A stretch of 64,000 bases of DNA, from NCBI RefSeq assembly GCF_022965805.1, contig NC_133104.1, positions 36,810,682 through 36,874,681 of the forward strand. The letters run 5' to 3'. The position numbers were made by a program, and so were the translations under genes. Positions 41,909 through 52,729 of the stretch are shown in pieces (the stretch's first letter is position 1; every line of letters starts with the position of its first letter). The notes under the pieces were generated by a model. That model searched no databases and was not told where the DNA came from. It saw nothing but the letters and a program-made list of their open reading frames with translations. The DNA is from Primulina eburnea (taxonomy: Eukaryota > Streptophyta > Magnoliopsida > Lamiales > Gesneriaceae).

Positions 41909-44900
41909 ACTGTTGGAACATTTCATGTTCACAATCTTTACTTAATTTTGATGTTAACAAAACTTGTTATTTTGTTACTAATGATCTACCTTAGTGTGCA
42001 GGATCTAGGATCAGTTACGAGCTGTCTAAGTCGCAAACTGAAGACGTCCAACTGATTGTGCAAACTGAATCAGACGAACTGATATGTCAGACGAGCAGTC
42101 TAGCTGATTGTCCAGCTGATAGGTGGTTCAGCAGGAGAACCTCAGAAGCTTGGCCAGTCGAAGGAGTGTTCAACTGATGAAGAGCTCAGCTGACCAGTTC
42201 AACTGACGAGTCAACTGATTTCACTAGCCCAACTGAATATCGGTTCAACTGACCAGTTCGAATCATCAGTCAGAATATTTCAGTTGCAGATCAAGAAAAG
42301 CTCATTCAGTGGATTCCAACTATGCACAAAAGTACAAAGCCTTTGTCCAGTCAAAAGACAATAACGAACGTTGTAACGCCCCGAAAATTTAATAGTACAC
42401 GTAAAATCAACACATGATGTATTTATATTATTTTAAATTATGCATGCACCATATTTTAATTGTTATAAATATATTTATGCAATTACATATTATTTTATTC
42501 ATGTATATATTTAATTGTATTATTTGAGTTCCAGTTTTTCAGGAAAATACACGAGATCGGACCGGGGATATGATATTTGAGATATTTATTTTTGAGTCAA
42601 ATTCACTGTCCAAAATATTTTTAAGTTATGGAGTATTTTATTTTATGAAAATTAGTATTTTATTTTCCCTTAATTGTTGTGCAACTATTATAAATTTAGG
42701 ATTATTTTATGTATTAGTTTTCAAGTCTTGAGTAGTCTAAAATTTTATTTGGACTACAACATATATTGATTAATTAGTTTAAAACTAATCAATATATTTA
42801 AATTATGCCTAGAATACCCTAAATCCACCTCACTTGCATAAAATTTCAAGAAATTGGCCAAGTCTTCTCCGGAAGAGACTTCACATGCCCATCAATTCTC
42901 CTCCATTTCCCCTCATTAATCCTCTTCTCTCCTCAAGTGTTCTTGAGCTCCATTTCCATCGGTTATACCATTTGAGAATATCAAGAAGCTCCAAATTTCT
43001 TCCTTTTGTCCAGATCGTCAAGATTTGCGAGATTCTCTACGTTTCAAGACCAAAGTCATGTAATTACATTTCTTTTCTCATCAATCAAGTAATAGTGTGG
43101 ATAAGCATTCATGTTTGTGAGAATCATTTTCGTGCAAGTATGTTCAAGATTTATGTTCATGTCAAGATTATACACTTGTTTCTCACGTTTTCATGTTGTA
43201 GGCGACGTTGGATGGTTCCGGGCTAACATGGCTGCATATGATCATGTTCATATATGTTTTAGACCCATATTGGTATGTTGGTTGATGATTTATAGCATTT
43301 GGGTGGTAAGAGTTGATAGCATGAGTTAATTGTGCAGTGGCTTTCTGGGTGTATATTTTACTTTCATTGTTTCGAAAACTGGTATCAATCAGTTTATTTT
43401 CTGAAAAACTTTTTAACATAAAAGTTGTAGTTCATCATGTTATATTCGATTCAATACCAAATTCGTAATTTTTGAATAAGAAATGAGAGAGATATGATCT
43501 TTCTTGCAAAACTGCACAATCTGTCCGAAGAATAATTTTGACAGCAAACTCTTGAAATCTGATCTTTTATATTTTAAATTCTGGTATCTATCCGTACATT
43601 TTCTGAAAATGTTTTCAACACAAAAACTGTAGTTTATTGTGTTATCTTCGATTTGATACCAAATTCGTAATTTTTTAACAAGAAATGAAAGAGTTATGAT
43701 TTTTCTCGTAAAACCGCTCAAGTTGTCTTAATTGTGCGAGAATATCTTTGTTCACGTTTTTTGTGTGTGTTCGGGTTTCAAATCATTTCCTGAGTGGTTT
43801 TGAGCAGTGTCACGGTCTTAATAAGTATCTTAGGGTCGAGTATAAGTTTTTGTTCGAGGTTGATTCGAGTTGGTTTGTGTTTAGAAATTTTATTGTTTCC
43901 GTAAGCTGTAAAGTGCCATTTCTTGGGATTGGCTAAAGTCGTAAGTTTTCTTATTTTATTTTGGGCTGTTCGAAAATGTTTTGGTCATGGTTTGGGTTTT
44001 TGGACAGTAAGTTAACATGTTGTTTAAGGTTGATTCGAGTATCGAGTCAATTGGTAGATCCTAAGTCGTCGAATGAATTTTTGGAGTTACACGTATACGA
44101 TTTGGGACTAGTTTTGAGTTGTATGTCAAGTTCAATTGCAGCGAACCCAGGAACAATCCAACGAAGTCTACAAAGTTTGTAAGTATGATATCAGGTATGA
44201 CGTGTCTGAAAAGTATATTTTTGAGTTATTGAACTGTCTTGTAAGCCACTTATTTTACGGGTTTGGAATCCGGATATCGTGACCGGTGAACACTCCAAAA
44301 TACGGGTTAGGAACCCAGAGTACACGTATCTGGCAAACTATCCAACAAATTCAGTTATATATGTTATGATTGGACATCCAGACCCATAACTTGGATGATC
44401 CTTTTAGGCCTAGTACTATGGTATAGTTTGATCAAACGATTCATGTGTGCCACAATTCGAAAAGCAGATCTCAATATTATGAACATTATATTCCAGCCTC
44501 ACACAGTTTCATGCCAGTTATGTTTTCGTCATATTATGACATATTTATGTTGAGACTACAGTTTGTTCTCAGGAAATTATTTTCATGTATAGAAGCCAAG
44601 TCATACATATTTATTTATTCATGTTCAAGTTACCATGTATTAGATATGTCGAAATCACATGATTTTTATTACGTAGATGCCCAGCACATGAAAACCCGAG
44701 GGCCGCCAGTGTTGTATTTATTTATGTTTTTTATAAACTAGAATTTCCAGTACTCTGATATTATTAAACTGAGTTGTGTATTGTAAAAATACTTATTTAT
44801 GTTGCATGAGTGTATTTTATTTTTAGTAACGACTCGAGTTTGTATTAATAAGAAAATTTTTATTTATTCCGCAATTTTTTTTTTATTAAAAAGTCTGGCT

Positions 44901-45769
44901 CGTTACAAACGTTGCATCAGAGCATTAAATACAAGTGTTCCAGAAGGGCAGTCGAAAAGTCGAGACACAAAGTCCAATGAGCCAATTCAAAATGCAACAT
45001 ATACAATAATTGATTCTCACTGTACATTCAAGCGTCGCGCCTATAAATAGAGGACCAACGAAGACTCAATATAGAGATATACACACAAGACGCAACTACA
45101 AGAAAATATACAAGTGTGTGAAAAACAAAGGGCACGCATATTGCTCATCAGCTTTCATAGAAGCATTCAGCCCAGTTGTGAGGAAACCCTTAATAGATAT
45201 CTCCCTCAGTGTGTGAGAACATCCTTTGTTCAGTTCTCACATACACGCATACACTCCACCACACAAAACTACTGTCTTGCACAAAGACGTTAAACTTGTG
45301 TATGTAGTCTTTGACCCATAGACGTTAAAGAAGTGTTGGCTGGAAGGTGCAGCCTTCAGTCTAGACTAGGAGTTCAGTTAGGCAGTGGGTAAGTCCTAAG
45401 CTGGGTGGGTTTGTACAAGTAGTTGTATAAATCAAAGTCTTCTAGTGGATCCTACCCGAGGAGGTAGAAGGGGTGACGTAGGAGCATTTGAAGTCTCCGA
45501 ACATCCATAAACATATCTTGTGTGCTTAACTGATTAACTGTTTTTTTTATACTATTTTGATCAGCAAAAGTATCTGTCAGTTCAGTTGTTACCATAACTG
45601 AACTGATGTATGCGAAAACTGATCTTTCTCTTTTCAGTTATTCAGTTCACATAAGTTAAAATGCTTTCAAATATAACAGCTTTCTTTATGAAGGATTATT
45701 TCGGATATTTTTCCGCTTGGTGTTTAACCAAACTCGATTTAATTCATCGGTGTTAACATTCTTATAACA
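41909..45769 (+). repeat. Long copia-type LTR (solo), split by a younger LTR
   Basis: Starts TGTTGGAACATTTCATGTTC and ends TTCTTATAACA, with about 1.3 kb left after removing the insertion 42,372-44,912. It carries a TATA box (CCTATAAATAGAGG, about 45,038) and short CAGTTGAACTGA-type repeats on both sides of the insertion, which shows the two sides belong together. No coding region. Style is that of SIRE/Maximus-like copia LTRs. TSD not found, so the outer borders are approximate. Confidence 0.6.
42372..44907 (+). repeat. Solo LTR of a Ty3/gypsy element, 2,536 bp, with TSD
   Basis: Begins TGTAACGCCCCGAAAATTT and ends GGCTCGTTACA, so the termini TGTAACG/CGTTACA are inverted. It is flanked on both sides by AACGT (42,367-42,371 and 44,908-44,912), a perfect 5-bp target-site duplication. 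No gag or pol lies between, and no primer site follows, so it is a solo LTR made by LTR-LTR recombination. The open frames inside (43,111-44,741) are chance. Confidence 0.9.
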
Positions 45770-46969
45770 CGAGCTATTGCAGCTTATTGGAGAATATTGT
45801 GTTTGAAGCATCTCGTAGATGCCCAGCACACGATCCTTCATAAACTTATGTCATTCGACTAATTTCCCAAATCGTTTTTAAAGCTTAGACGTACATTCTG
45901 GTTTTGACTCGTATTGACTCGAAATTTAACCGAACTTTTCCAAACTTGAACCAAAGATTAATAACACCTAACTAAACCATATTCAACCCAATTCAAGCCA
46001 TTTAAGACCCTTGAACAAGCCTAGGAAGCTACTAAATTTTCTAAACTTAATTTTCGAAGCCCTAGTTTGTTCGAACCCTATCTTGCCTCGACCCTAGCTC
46101 TTGGCCGACCCAACCAGCCCTTGTGTACCCTTCCTAGGACCATTACGAAGCCCTTAACCACTTACTGGAGCAGCCTCTACAACCCATGCAAGCACAGCCC
46201 TACCTGCGCCCCTCTATGCCATCCATGACCCCAAAAAAGCTAGCACCCTTCACCCTTCCCTTCCAGCCCTTGCACAACCACTATAGGACCATGATTAGAA
46301 TCTCTTAGGACCATTGGACACATCCCAACAGCAGCTAAGAGCCGTGTGCTTCTAGGAACCCTAGCCCATGAAACCAATATTTTCGTTCATATTGCTACCC
46401 TATCTTGTCCAACCCTTAAACATTCATCTAAGGACCCTTAAACATGTGAAAAAAACGTCTCTTTCCATAGCCCTGCCATGGCAGACCCTTTGTGCATCAT
46501 AATCATAAGTTTTAATGCATAAAAATCAAAGTTTTGGTATGCACAAGCCATAAAAATGAAAATACATGGAGAGATTCATATTTTTCATGCACACATGATT
46601 AAACATACATAATATGGTGTGAAAGATAAGTAAAGGAAGATTAAGACGTGTCTTTACGTTTAAAACGCTCGAAATACGAATACCGAAACGGTGAAGACGA
46701 GATTTGATCGGAGAGGTTGAGGCTGAATTTTCTTGCTTCCAAAGGACGTAAATCTTGAGGAAATTGTGGGGTAAGGGATCGGTGAAGGTAGGGCCAAGAA
46801 AAGATTAAAAAACAAGAATATGTTCCTTGAAGCTCACGGCCACATGTGTGTTTATTGGTGTTTGTGTGTGCTACGGGAGTGAGTGACGTGGGTTTGTAGG
46901 TGATTAGTTTAGGTTAGAGTTTAGGGTTAAATAAATCTTTAATAAATAATTTAAACATTAGTTAGGTAA
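45770..46969 (-). repeat. Minus-strand gypsy-type LTR, middle fragment
   Basis: On the minus strand this reads as a leader-like LTR interior, for example CAAGAAAATTCAGCCTCAAC, ATTCGTATTTCGAGCG and GGATCGTGTGCTGGGCATC, with no coding sequence. Continues at 55,204-55,727 beyond the transposon/virus block. Confidence 0.55.
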
Positions 46970-46978
46970 TTAAATTAA
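46970..46978. repeat. 9-bp target-site duplication (left) of the TIR element
   Basis: TTAAATTAA directly before the GGGG terminus; the identical nonamer follows the other terminus at 55,195-55,203. AT-rich and palindromic, so some chance of coincidence. Confidence 0.6.
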
Positions 46979-47113
46979 GGGGAAATTGCTCCTAAATCCC
47001 TAAACTCAAACTTAACTTGTTCCTAACTCCCTAGCCATCAAAAACTCTTTTTTAACTCCCTAAACCTATAGAATTGACAAAACTACCCTTATTCTCTATT
47101 TTCTTTAATTGAT
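46979..47113 (+). repeat. Left terminal inverted repeat (~135 bp)
   Basis: Begins GGGGAAATTGCTCCTAAATC and ends near TTTAATTGATC, 18 bases before the viral primer site. Partner: 55,059-55,194. Confidence 0.65.
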
Positions 47114-47131
47114 CCTCCGCGCTTCACAAAA

Positions 47132-47150
47132 TGGTATCAGAGCATGGTTA
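47132..47150 (+). other. tRNA-Met primer binding site of the pararetrovirus
   Basis: TGGTATCAGAGCATGGTTA, complementary to the 3' end of plant initiator tRNA-Met over its first 12 or more bases. In caulimovirids this marks the start of minus-strand DNA synthesis and position 1 of the genome map. It lies right at the left end of the viral segment. Confidence 0.93.
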
Positions 47151-47192
47151 ATTTATTTCAAACACGAAAATTTTATTATTACTAGTAATTAA

Positions 47193-47438
47193 ATGTATGA
47201 GAAGGAGAATTTCGAAAAAATTATGAATCCGAACTTTAGTTCGAGGAGAATAATTTACAAGAACTATTCCAATATTTTGGAATATACACAAGTTTATCTA
47301 ACTATTGTTAGATATCAGAAACAGGAGAACAAAGGAAATTTATCTCCTGATGAAAGACAGCAGTGTTTGCAAAACCTTGCATACACAAAAGGTAGACTCT
47401 TACAGGCCGAAAAGACCAGATCTTCAATGATCTGTTAA
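47193..47438 (+). CDS. Small viral ORF A, 81 codons, unknown
   Basis: First frame after the primer site, starting 43 bases downstream. Basic and Asn/Tyr-rich N-terminus (MYEKENFEKIMNPNFSSRRI), then a predicted helical QENKGNLSPDERQQCLQNLA stretch. It ends two bases before the next ORF. Position corresponds to the small first ORFs of other caulimovirids, whose functions are mostly unknown. It could also be a leader ORF. Confidence 0.5.
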   Translation: MYEKENFEKIMNPNFSSRRIIYKNYSNILEYTQVYLTIVRYQKQENKGNLSPDERQQCLQNLAYTKGRLLQAEKTRSSMIC

Positions 47439-47440
47439 AT

Positions 47441-47638
47441 ATGCCAGGGACTACCATCCAGCTCGAAATTGAACTTATTTCCCTAGAAATAATTCAATTA
47501 GAACAAGAATTACAGCGAAGTACATGCTTCACTGAACTCAGAACGAAAGGTATGCGTTTACAAGGTTTAAAGAACCGTAAAAACATACTTCAAAATCTAC
47601 TCAGAAGAAATTCTTCAGAGAACAATGGATCTGTATAA
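47441..47638 (+). CDS. Small viral ORF B, 65 codons, coiled-coil-like
   Basis: Begins two bases after the stop of ORF A. Residues 5-30 (TIQLEIELISLEIIQLEQEL) show a Leu/Ile heptad pattern compatible with a coiled coil, and the C-terminal half is basic (GLKNRKNILQNLLRRN). Possibly a virion-associated or aphid/transmission-type accessory; not assigned. Confidence 0.5.
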   Translation: MPGTTIQLEIELISLEIIQLEQELQRSTCFTELRTKGMRLQGLKNRKNILQNLLRRNSSENNGSV

Positions 47639-47685
47639 ACAGAAGATCTACGAAGGGAAGCAACAGCACCCTCAGGTAAAAATTT

Positions 47686-48057
47686 ATGATTCAGAATAAT
47701 AAATTTCTGGAGATAGTACCAGACTCCTCTAAGCTCTCTCTGGATCTTAGAGAAATACAGAAAACGGTACAAAATTATGGCAATATGCTATATTATGTAC
47801 CTCAAAGGATTGAAAAGGTCCTAGAGAAACAAGAAGAAATTCTTGAGATCTTAAAGAATATTCAAACAAGAATACAGAAACTAGAACAACAACCAAGTTC
47901 TAGTAGAAGAACTTCAGGAGGCTGGTTACCACCATCCTTTGGTACCGAACCTTTGTTACATCAACAAGGGAAGGCCAGAGTGGTGTCAAAACCTTTAACT
48001 GAAGAAGAAAAGATGATCAATCTAATCAAATCTGTCTCAGAAAAGAAATTGATCTGA
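47686..48057 (+). CDS. Small viral ORF C, 123 codons, virion-associated-protein-like
   Basis: Residues ~15-70 are a helical stretch with heptads (VLEKQEEILEILKNIQTRIQ), followed by a Ser/Pro/Gly linker (SSSRRTSGGWLPPS) and a basic end. Long coiled coil followed by a basic, nucleic-acid-binding tail immediately before capsid is the profile of the caulimovirid virion-associated protein, which forms tetramers anchored to the capsid. The stop and next ATG share a base in TGATG (48,055-48,059), suggesting re-initiation coupling to the capsid ORF. Assigned by features and position, not by sequence match. Confidence 0.55.
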   Translation: MIQNNKFLEIVPDSSKLSLDLREIQKTVQNYGNMLYYVPQRIEKVLEKQEEILEILKNIQTRIQKLEQQPSSSRRTSGGWLPPSFGTEPLLHQQGKARVVSKPLTEEEKMINLIKSVSEKKLI

Positions 48058-49499
48058 TGACAACTTTAGAAAGGATTGGTTTGGAGGATCTACAAGAGCT
48101 TGCGGAATCTTTCGCAAATCTCAAAGTAGTAGATCTAAAGATGAATACAGCAGTAGGTGAAACACCACCTGCAATAACCTGGTCATCTTCCCAGGAACCA
48201 CCAAGGGAAAGTATGGGATCTCATAATATAAATATGAGAGAATCTCAGACTGATTTCCATACTGGTGGAGGATCACACCCAGCGGGAACAAGGGCAAGGA
48301 GAACTCAAATCCCTTTGCACCAAACACCCTATGGGAAAACTGTTTTAGATCCTATACATCCTTACGGGGTTATGCTTAACCTTGATGTATTGGACTTCAA
48401 AAACAGAGAAGATCTCATAGACGATTGGACATCTGCTATGAGAATTGCAGCAGGAACACTTGATCTCAACAAAGAAGGATTCATTAAACTTTTGGAAATG
48501 AGTCTTATGGGATCAGTAAAAATTGCTTGGGACATGACTTCAGCAGACATGAAAGAGTCAGTCCTAGTTGGAGAATCTCTTAGTGAGATCGCTGGAAAGA
48601 TGGCTACCCTATTCAAAGCACACTTTATAGGAGTAGACTATTTCAACAGTCAAAATACAGAGAAGAAGAAAAAATATACTCAAGCTCTGCATAGTCTTGA
48701 ATTACATGATATATGTTTGGTAGATGAATACATTATGTTATTCACCAAATATAGATGGAATTCAGGAGTCGAAGAAGATATAGCTATGCAGCTTTTCTTC
48801 GCAAAAATGCCAAGCCCGTGGAGAGAAATGCTCATAGGGGAATACGTACCTGGTAATCCAGATACATTGGCAAGAAGAGCCTCTTTCCTTAAAGGGAAAT
48901 TAGCAGAATGGTGTCACATGGCAGCATTACAAAAGAATTACAAACGACTAAGGAGTATCAACAAAAGAACTCCTTTGTGTTGTAAGGAAAATGATCTTCC
49001 AACAATTATTGGAAGTAAACCACAGAAACATAAAAGGAAAAGTTTTAGGACTCATCCTTATGCACGAAGTGGAAGAAGTTCTTGGAAACCAAGAACCGTA
49101 TGGTCTAGACAGAAAGCCAGATCTTATAAATCTGGACAAAGAAGCGGACCATCGAGAAGTAGGATATCATCCCAGGCATCAAGTTCATCTCGAAGCACAG
49201 GAAGAACACCTACAAAGAAAACTTTCAGAAGAGCTCATACTAGAGCCAATGAAAGTTTCAAGGATTGTAATTGCTGGACATGTGGAGCAAGAGGTCATAT
49301 CTCGACCAATTGTCCAGAAAACGAGAAAAGAGGTATTAAACGTTTTGATCCTACTCCGGATATTGAAGAAGCAGTTTATTACCAAGATCTCATTCAAGTA
49401 TACCAATTTGAGGACATTGCCTCAGATGAGAGTATATATGAAGAAGAGGAAGTCTTAAGTCAGGAAGAATCTGATGGAACAGAATCGGAATCTGACTGA
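48057..49499 (+). CDS. Viral capsid (coat) protein with CCHC zinc knuckle
   Basis: 480 codons, uninterrupted. The N-terminal part is polar and acidic; residues ~100-300 form the capsid core (IHPYGVMLNLDVLDFKNRED, GFIKLLEMSLMGSVKIAWDM, FNSQNTEKKKKYTQALHSLE); residues ~325-405 are strongly basic (KHKRKSFRTHPYARSGRSSW). Residues ~412-425 hold CWTCGARGHISTNC, the CX2CX4HX4C knuckle used for RNA packaging. The C-terminus is very acidic (DESIYEEEEVLSQEESDGTE), like caulimovirus coat-protein precursors that are trimmed by protease. Start ATG overlaps the stop of ORF C. The next ORF follows after 72 bases. Confidence 0.88.
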   Translation: MTTLERIGLEDLQELAESFANLKVVDLKMNTAVGETPPAITWSSSQEPPRESMGSHNINMRESQTDFHTGGGSHPAGTRARRTQIPLHQTPYGKTVLDPIHPYGVMLNLDVLDFKNREDLIDDWTSAMRIAAGTLDLNKEGFIKLLEMSLMGSVKIAWDMTSADMKESVLVGESLSEIAGKMATLFKAHFIGVDYFNSQNTEKKKKYTQALHSLELHDICLVDEYIMLFTKYRWNSGVEEDIAMQLFFAKMPSPWREMLIGEYVPGNPDTLARRASFLKGKLAEWCHMAALQKNYKRLRSINKRTPLCCKENDLPTIIGSKPQKHKRKSFRTHPYARSGRSSWKPRTVWSRQKARSYKSGQRSGPSRSRISSQASSSSRSTGRTPTKKTFRRAHTRANESFKDCNCWTCGARGHISTNCPENEKRGIKRFDPTPDIEEAVYYQDLIQVYQFEDIASDESIYEEEEVLSQEESDGTESESD

Positions 49500-49571
49500 A
49501 GACGAGGTGTTTCGACACGAAACACATGAAGATTTGTCTGGGTATTTTAGCCAGACAACAATATTCATAAC

Positions 49572-50708
49572 ATGGTTCAAAGAATCATGAGAGAAAATCC
49601 AAGTCTACAGAGATACCAAGGTTTCTCTGCAGGACAGGTAGAAAAGTTCTTAGGAAGTCTTGGCCTAAGAAGTAGAAAGCATCATCTAATCTATAAAGTT
49701 TCTAGAAGGGAAATGGCAATCCCAATGGAACTTACAGGAAATAGAATGGAGATGCAGTTAATTCCTTCCGAAGAAATAAAAGAGGAATTACAAAAACTCA
49801 AGATAGAAGTAGCAAGGACTATGTCCTGGATTCATATAGGAGCAATCCAGATTATGATAAAGGCTACTTTCAAAGAAGGGATAGATTCACCAATTGATAT
49901 CGCCATATGCGATAAAAGAATGGGGAATCTACAAGATTCAGTACTGGGAACAATCTCAGGAAACCTCTGTGCAGGAAAAATTGTAGGAGTAATCTATCCA
50001 AGGATAGCCTACAACCTGGCAGATCGAGATTTCAGCCGAGCCTTGACATTACATCAGAACTTCAAGGAAAAAAGGTTGATGAAGGAAGGCAATAGATCAT
50101 ATTCTATTACCTATCAGATTTCATATGCTCTATCTAATACACATCATTCTGAATTGTTTATTAGAAACGAGTTTATTGAAATACCTGAGATATTTGGAAA
50201 AGTTGCGCAGGCAATTTATCCAGAAAGAATTGAGTTTCCTTTAATACAGGAAACAGATATCCAGATCCAAGACAAACCGATTCTACAGAGAAATCAAAGT
50301 CTTAGACTGGAACCAAGAAGACTATCTTTTCAAGGAGATAGAATTACAAGTTACAGATGGGATAAAAAGCCTGTCATAGAAACCCAACAGGAGTTGAAAA
50401 GTTTTTCTACAATAGGAAAGCTCAGATGCCCAGAAGGTTGGAAGGAAGTAGAAATAGTATTTGATATTACAAAACAAAGGAATCAATTTCCTTGTAATTC
50501 AATATACTATTTGGAACAACCGATGATAGGAACTTACCAAGGACTGATTAATATCGGAGAATTGGAGGTTCATATTCAAGGAATTCCAGGAAAAGAATCA
50601 GAACGATTGATTCTTGGGCTAGAGTTTCTCGAGGAACATAAACCTTGGAAACGTCTAGAGTATGGAATGGAGTTTATGGCAGAAGATAAAATGTGGAAAA
50701 TCCAATGA
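49572..50708 (+). CDS. Viral movement protein (30K superfamily)
   Basis: 378 codons, uninterrupted. The core around residues 80-200 has the caulimovirid movement-protein pattern: MSWIHIGAIQIMIKATFKEG, then SPIDIAICDKRM, AGKIVGVIYPRIAYNLADRD and NRSYSITYQISYALSNTHHS. Such proteins open plasmodesmata and form tubules for cell-to-cell spread. Residues ~280-378 (FDITKQRNQFPCNS ... IQGIPGKESERLILGLEFLE) form a further beta-rich region of unclear role, partly protease-like in look. The ORF ends inside the next one (16-base overlap). It is placed after the capsid ORF, unlike badna- or caulimoviruses. Confidence 0.85.
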   Translation: MVQRIMRENPSLQRYQGFSAGQVEKFLGSLGLRSRKHHLIYKVSRREMAIPMELTGNRMEMQLIPSEEIKEELQKLKIEVARTMSWIHIGAIQIMIKATFKEGIDSPIDIAICDKRMGNLQDSVLGTISGNLCAGKIVGVIYPRIAYNLADRDFSRALTLHQNFKEKRLMKEGNRSYSITYQISYALSNTHHSELFIRNEFIEIPEIFGKVAQAIYPERIEFPLIQETDIQIQDKPILQRNQSLRLEPRRLSFQGDRITSYRWDKKPVIETQQELKSFSTIGKLRCPEGWKEVEIVFDITKQRNQFPCNSIYYLEQPMIGTYQGLINIGELEVHIQGIPGKESERLILGLEFLEEHKPWKRLEYGMEFMAEDKMWKIQ

Positions 50709-52729
50709 CCACAAGTCCATTCTCCATATACATTCCAGTAGGAATGTTGTATGAACAATATAAGGCAGAATACTTTGCTGCATATATTGATTCAGGTGCT
50801 GGAATATGTACAGCAAAACGAGGAGTTTTTCCAAATAATTTGGAAGAAGAGTTACCCAAGATTGCTGGAAGAGATTTTTCCAGAAGAATCTTAATCTTAT
50901 GTAAAGGGATTAAGATGACTGAAATCATGATTGGCGGTGCTGGACAAACACCTTGGTACAAGGTAAAGACACCACCAATTTATTTTCATGATACAGGAGC
51001 TGACATATTGTTAGGAAATAATTTCCTACAAATGTTCAAGTCCTATACACAAGAAAATGAGACTAGAAGATTAGTGTTCACAACACCATGTGCCCACAAA
51101 ATCATAGTCCAGAGACTTAGGGAGGCATTTTACAGAAAATTGCCAATCCAGTTTCGCAGCAAGCGTGGTGATTCAGGAAAACTTCTGAACCCAAAAATGA
51201 AGGATTCAAGACGGTTTGGAGAAACAATGCTCCAGTTAAGAGCAGATAAGGAACTCCAACCAGAAGATATAGAATGCCTTAAGATAACTCTACACACAAA
51301 TGAAGTAGAGTTTGAATCTAAGGTATCACTGGAAGATGTCAAGAAGAGGATCAAAGAAAATTATAACGAAGATCCCTTGGCATGGTGGGACAGAAATCAA
51401 CTCAGGGCTTGCCTTAAGATCAAGGAAGGCAAAGAGTATGAATTTGTCCGTTGTAAACCCATCCCAATGAACATCATTGATCAGAGGGATATGCAGATTA
51501 TAATCAAGGAACATTTGGACCTTGGATTAATCAAAGCAGGTATGTCACCATATAGCAGTCCAGGTTTTCTGGTAAGAAACCATGGTGAAATTAAACGAGG
51601 AAAACCCAGATTGGTTATTAATTATCAAGAAATTAATAAGATTCTGGAGTTTGATGGGTATTTTATACCTAGTAGAGAACACTTGAGTAGTTGCATTCGC
51701 AATGCCAAGATATTCTCTAAATTTGATTGCAAGTCTGGATTCTATCAGATTCGGATGCAGGAAGAAAGCAAGAAATTCACAGCTTTCTCCACACCTCAAG
51801 GACATTATATTTGGGAAGTATTACCAATGGGATTGGCTAACTCACCCCAAATATTTCAAAGAAAGATGGATAATCTTTTCAAAGATTATTTCAAGTTTAT
51901 GTTTGTTTACATCGACGATGTTTTAATAGCATCCAAAGATATGAATGAACATGTTAAACATTTGGAGATTTTCTCTAATGTTTGCAAGAAAGAAGGACTG
52001 GTTTTATCGGAAAAGAAAGCAGTCATTGCTACAAGAAAGATTGAATTCCTCGGAATTGAAATCGATGAAACAGGAATAATTCTGCAAGAACACATAGTAG
52101 AAAAGGTGCAGAATTTTCCAGAGAATCTCAAAGACAAGAAACAACTTCAAAGTTTTTTAGGGGTTGTTAATTTTGCTGGGATGTTTATTAAAAACCTAGC
52201 AAAACACAGGAAGGTGTTCAGTCCATTATTGAAAAAGGATGCTAGATTTATATGGACAGACGAACACACAAAAGGACTTATCCATTTAAAGAAGGTTTGC
52301 AAAAATCTTCCAAAGATGGCTATTCCTCAAGACGAGGATGATCTGGTATTATATACCGATGCCAGTGATCATTGGTGGGCTGCAGTATTAACAAAGCTCA
52401 CACCAGATGGAGAACAACCATGCAGATATTGTAGTGGGTTATTCTCAGACGCAGAAGCCATAAGATGGCATATCAACGAAAAGGAATTTTATGCAGTAAA
52501 AAGGGCTTTTGAAAAATGGCCGTTATTTTTACTTGCAAAGAAATTCACTTTGAAAGTTGATAACACTCAAGTTAAAGCCTTTTTGAGGAATAGAATTGAG
52601 TCTAAACCGGAGAAGGCTATATCATTACGATGGCAAGCTTTATGTCAAAATTATATTTTTGATATTATGATAATAAAATCTCATGAAAATATTCTTGCAG
52701 ATTTTTTAACAAGAGATGGACAGCATTGA
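50693..52729 (+). CDS. Viral aspartic protease - reverse transcriptase - RNase H polyprotein
   Basis: 678 codons, uninterrupted. Residues ~15-140: pepsin-type protease with YIDSGAG active site at D33. Residues ~230-480: RT with GKPRLVINYQEINK, FSKFDCKSGFYQIRMQE, LPMGLANSPQIFQRK and the catalytic YIDDVLIAS box. Residues ~545-675: RNase H with VLYTDASDHWWAAVL, HINEKEFYAVKRA and LADFLTRDGQ; the catalytic Asp, Glu and Asp positions look conserved. It converts pregenomic RNA into DNA. Like all caulimovirids there is no integrase. It overlaps the movement ORF by 16 bases and the next ORF by 14, so translation probably relies on reinitiation or shunting. Confidence 0.93.
   Translation: MENPMTTSPFSIYIPVGMLYEQYKAEYFAAYIDSGAGICTAKRGVFPNNLEEELPKIAGRDFSRRILILCKGIKMTEIMIGGAGQTPWYKVKTPPIYFHDTGADILLGNNFLQMFKSYTQENETRRLVFTTPCAHKIIVQRLREAFYRKLPIQFRSKRGDSGKLLNPKMKDSRRFGETMLQLRADKELQPEDIECLKITLHTNEVEFESKVSLEDVKKRIKENYNEDPLAWWDRNQLRACLKIKEGKEYEFVRCKPIPMNIIDQRDMQIIIKEHLDLGLIKAGMSPYSSPGFLVRNHGEIKRGKPRLVINYQEINKILEFDGYFIPSREHLSSCIRNAKIFSKFDCKSGFYQIRMQEESKKFTAFSTPQGHYIWEVLPMGLANSPQIFQRKMDNLFKDYFKFMFVYIDDVLIASKDMNEHVKHLEIFSNVCKKEGLVLSEKKAVIATRKIEFLGIEIDETGIILQEHIVEKVQNFPENLKDKKQLQSFLGVVNFAGMFIKNLAKHRKVFSPLLKKDARFIWTDEHTKGLIHLKKVCKNLPKMAIPQDEDDLVLYTDASDHWWAAVLTKLTPDGEQPCRYCSGLFSDAEAIRWHINEKEFYAVKRAFEKWPLFLLAKKFTLKVDNTQVKAFLRNRIESKPEKAISLRWQALCQNYIFDIMIIKSHENILADFLTRDGQH

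Noticed and set aside
43111..45216. Several 60-98 codon frames
   Set aside because: All inside a solo LTR or its host LTR; no similarity between them and no domain.
48991..49458. 155-codon plus-strand frame inside the viral capsid ORF
   Set aside because: Overlaps the basic and zinc-knuckle part of the capsid protein in another frame; no independent signal.
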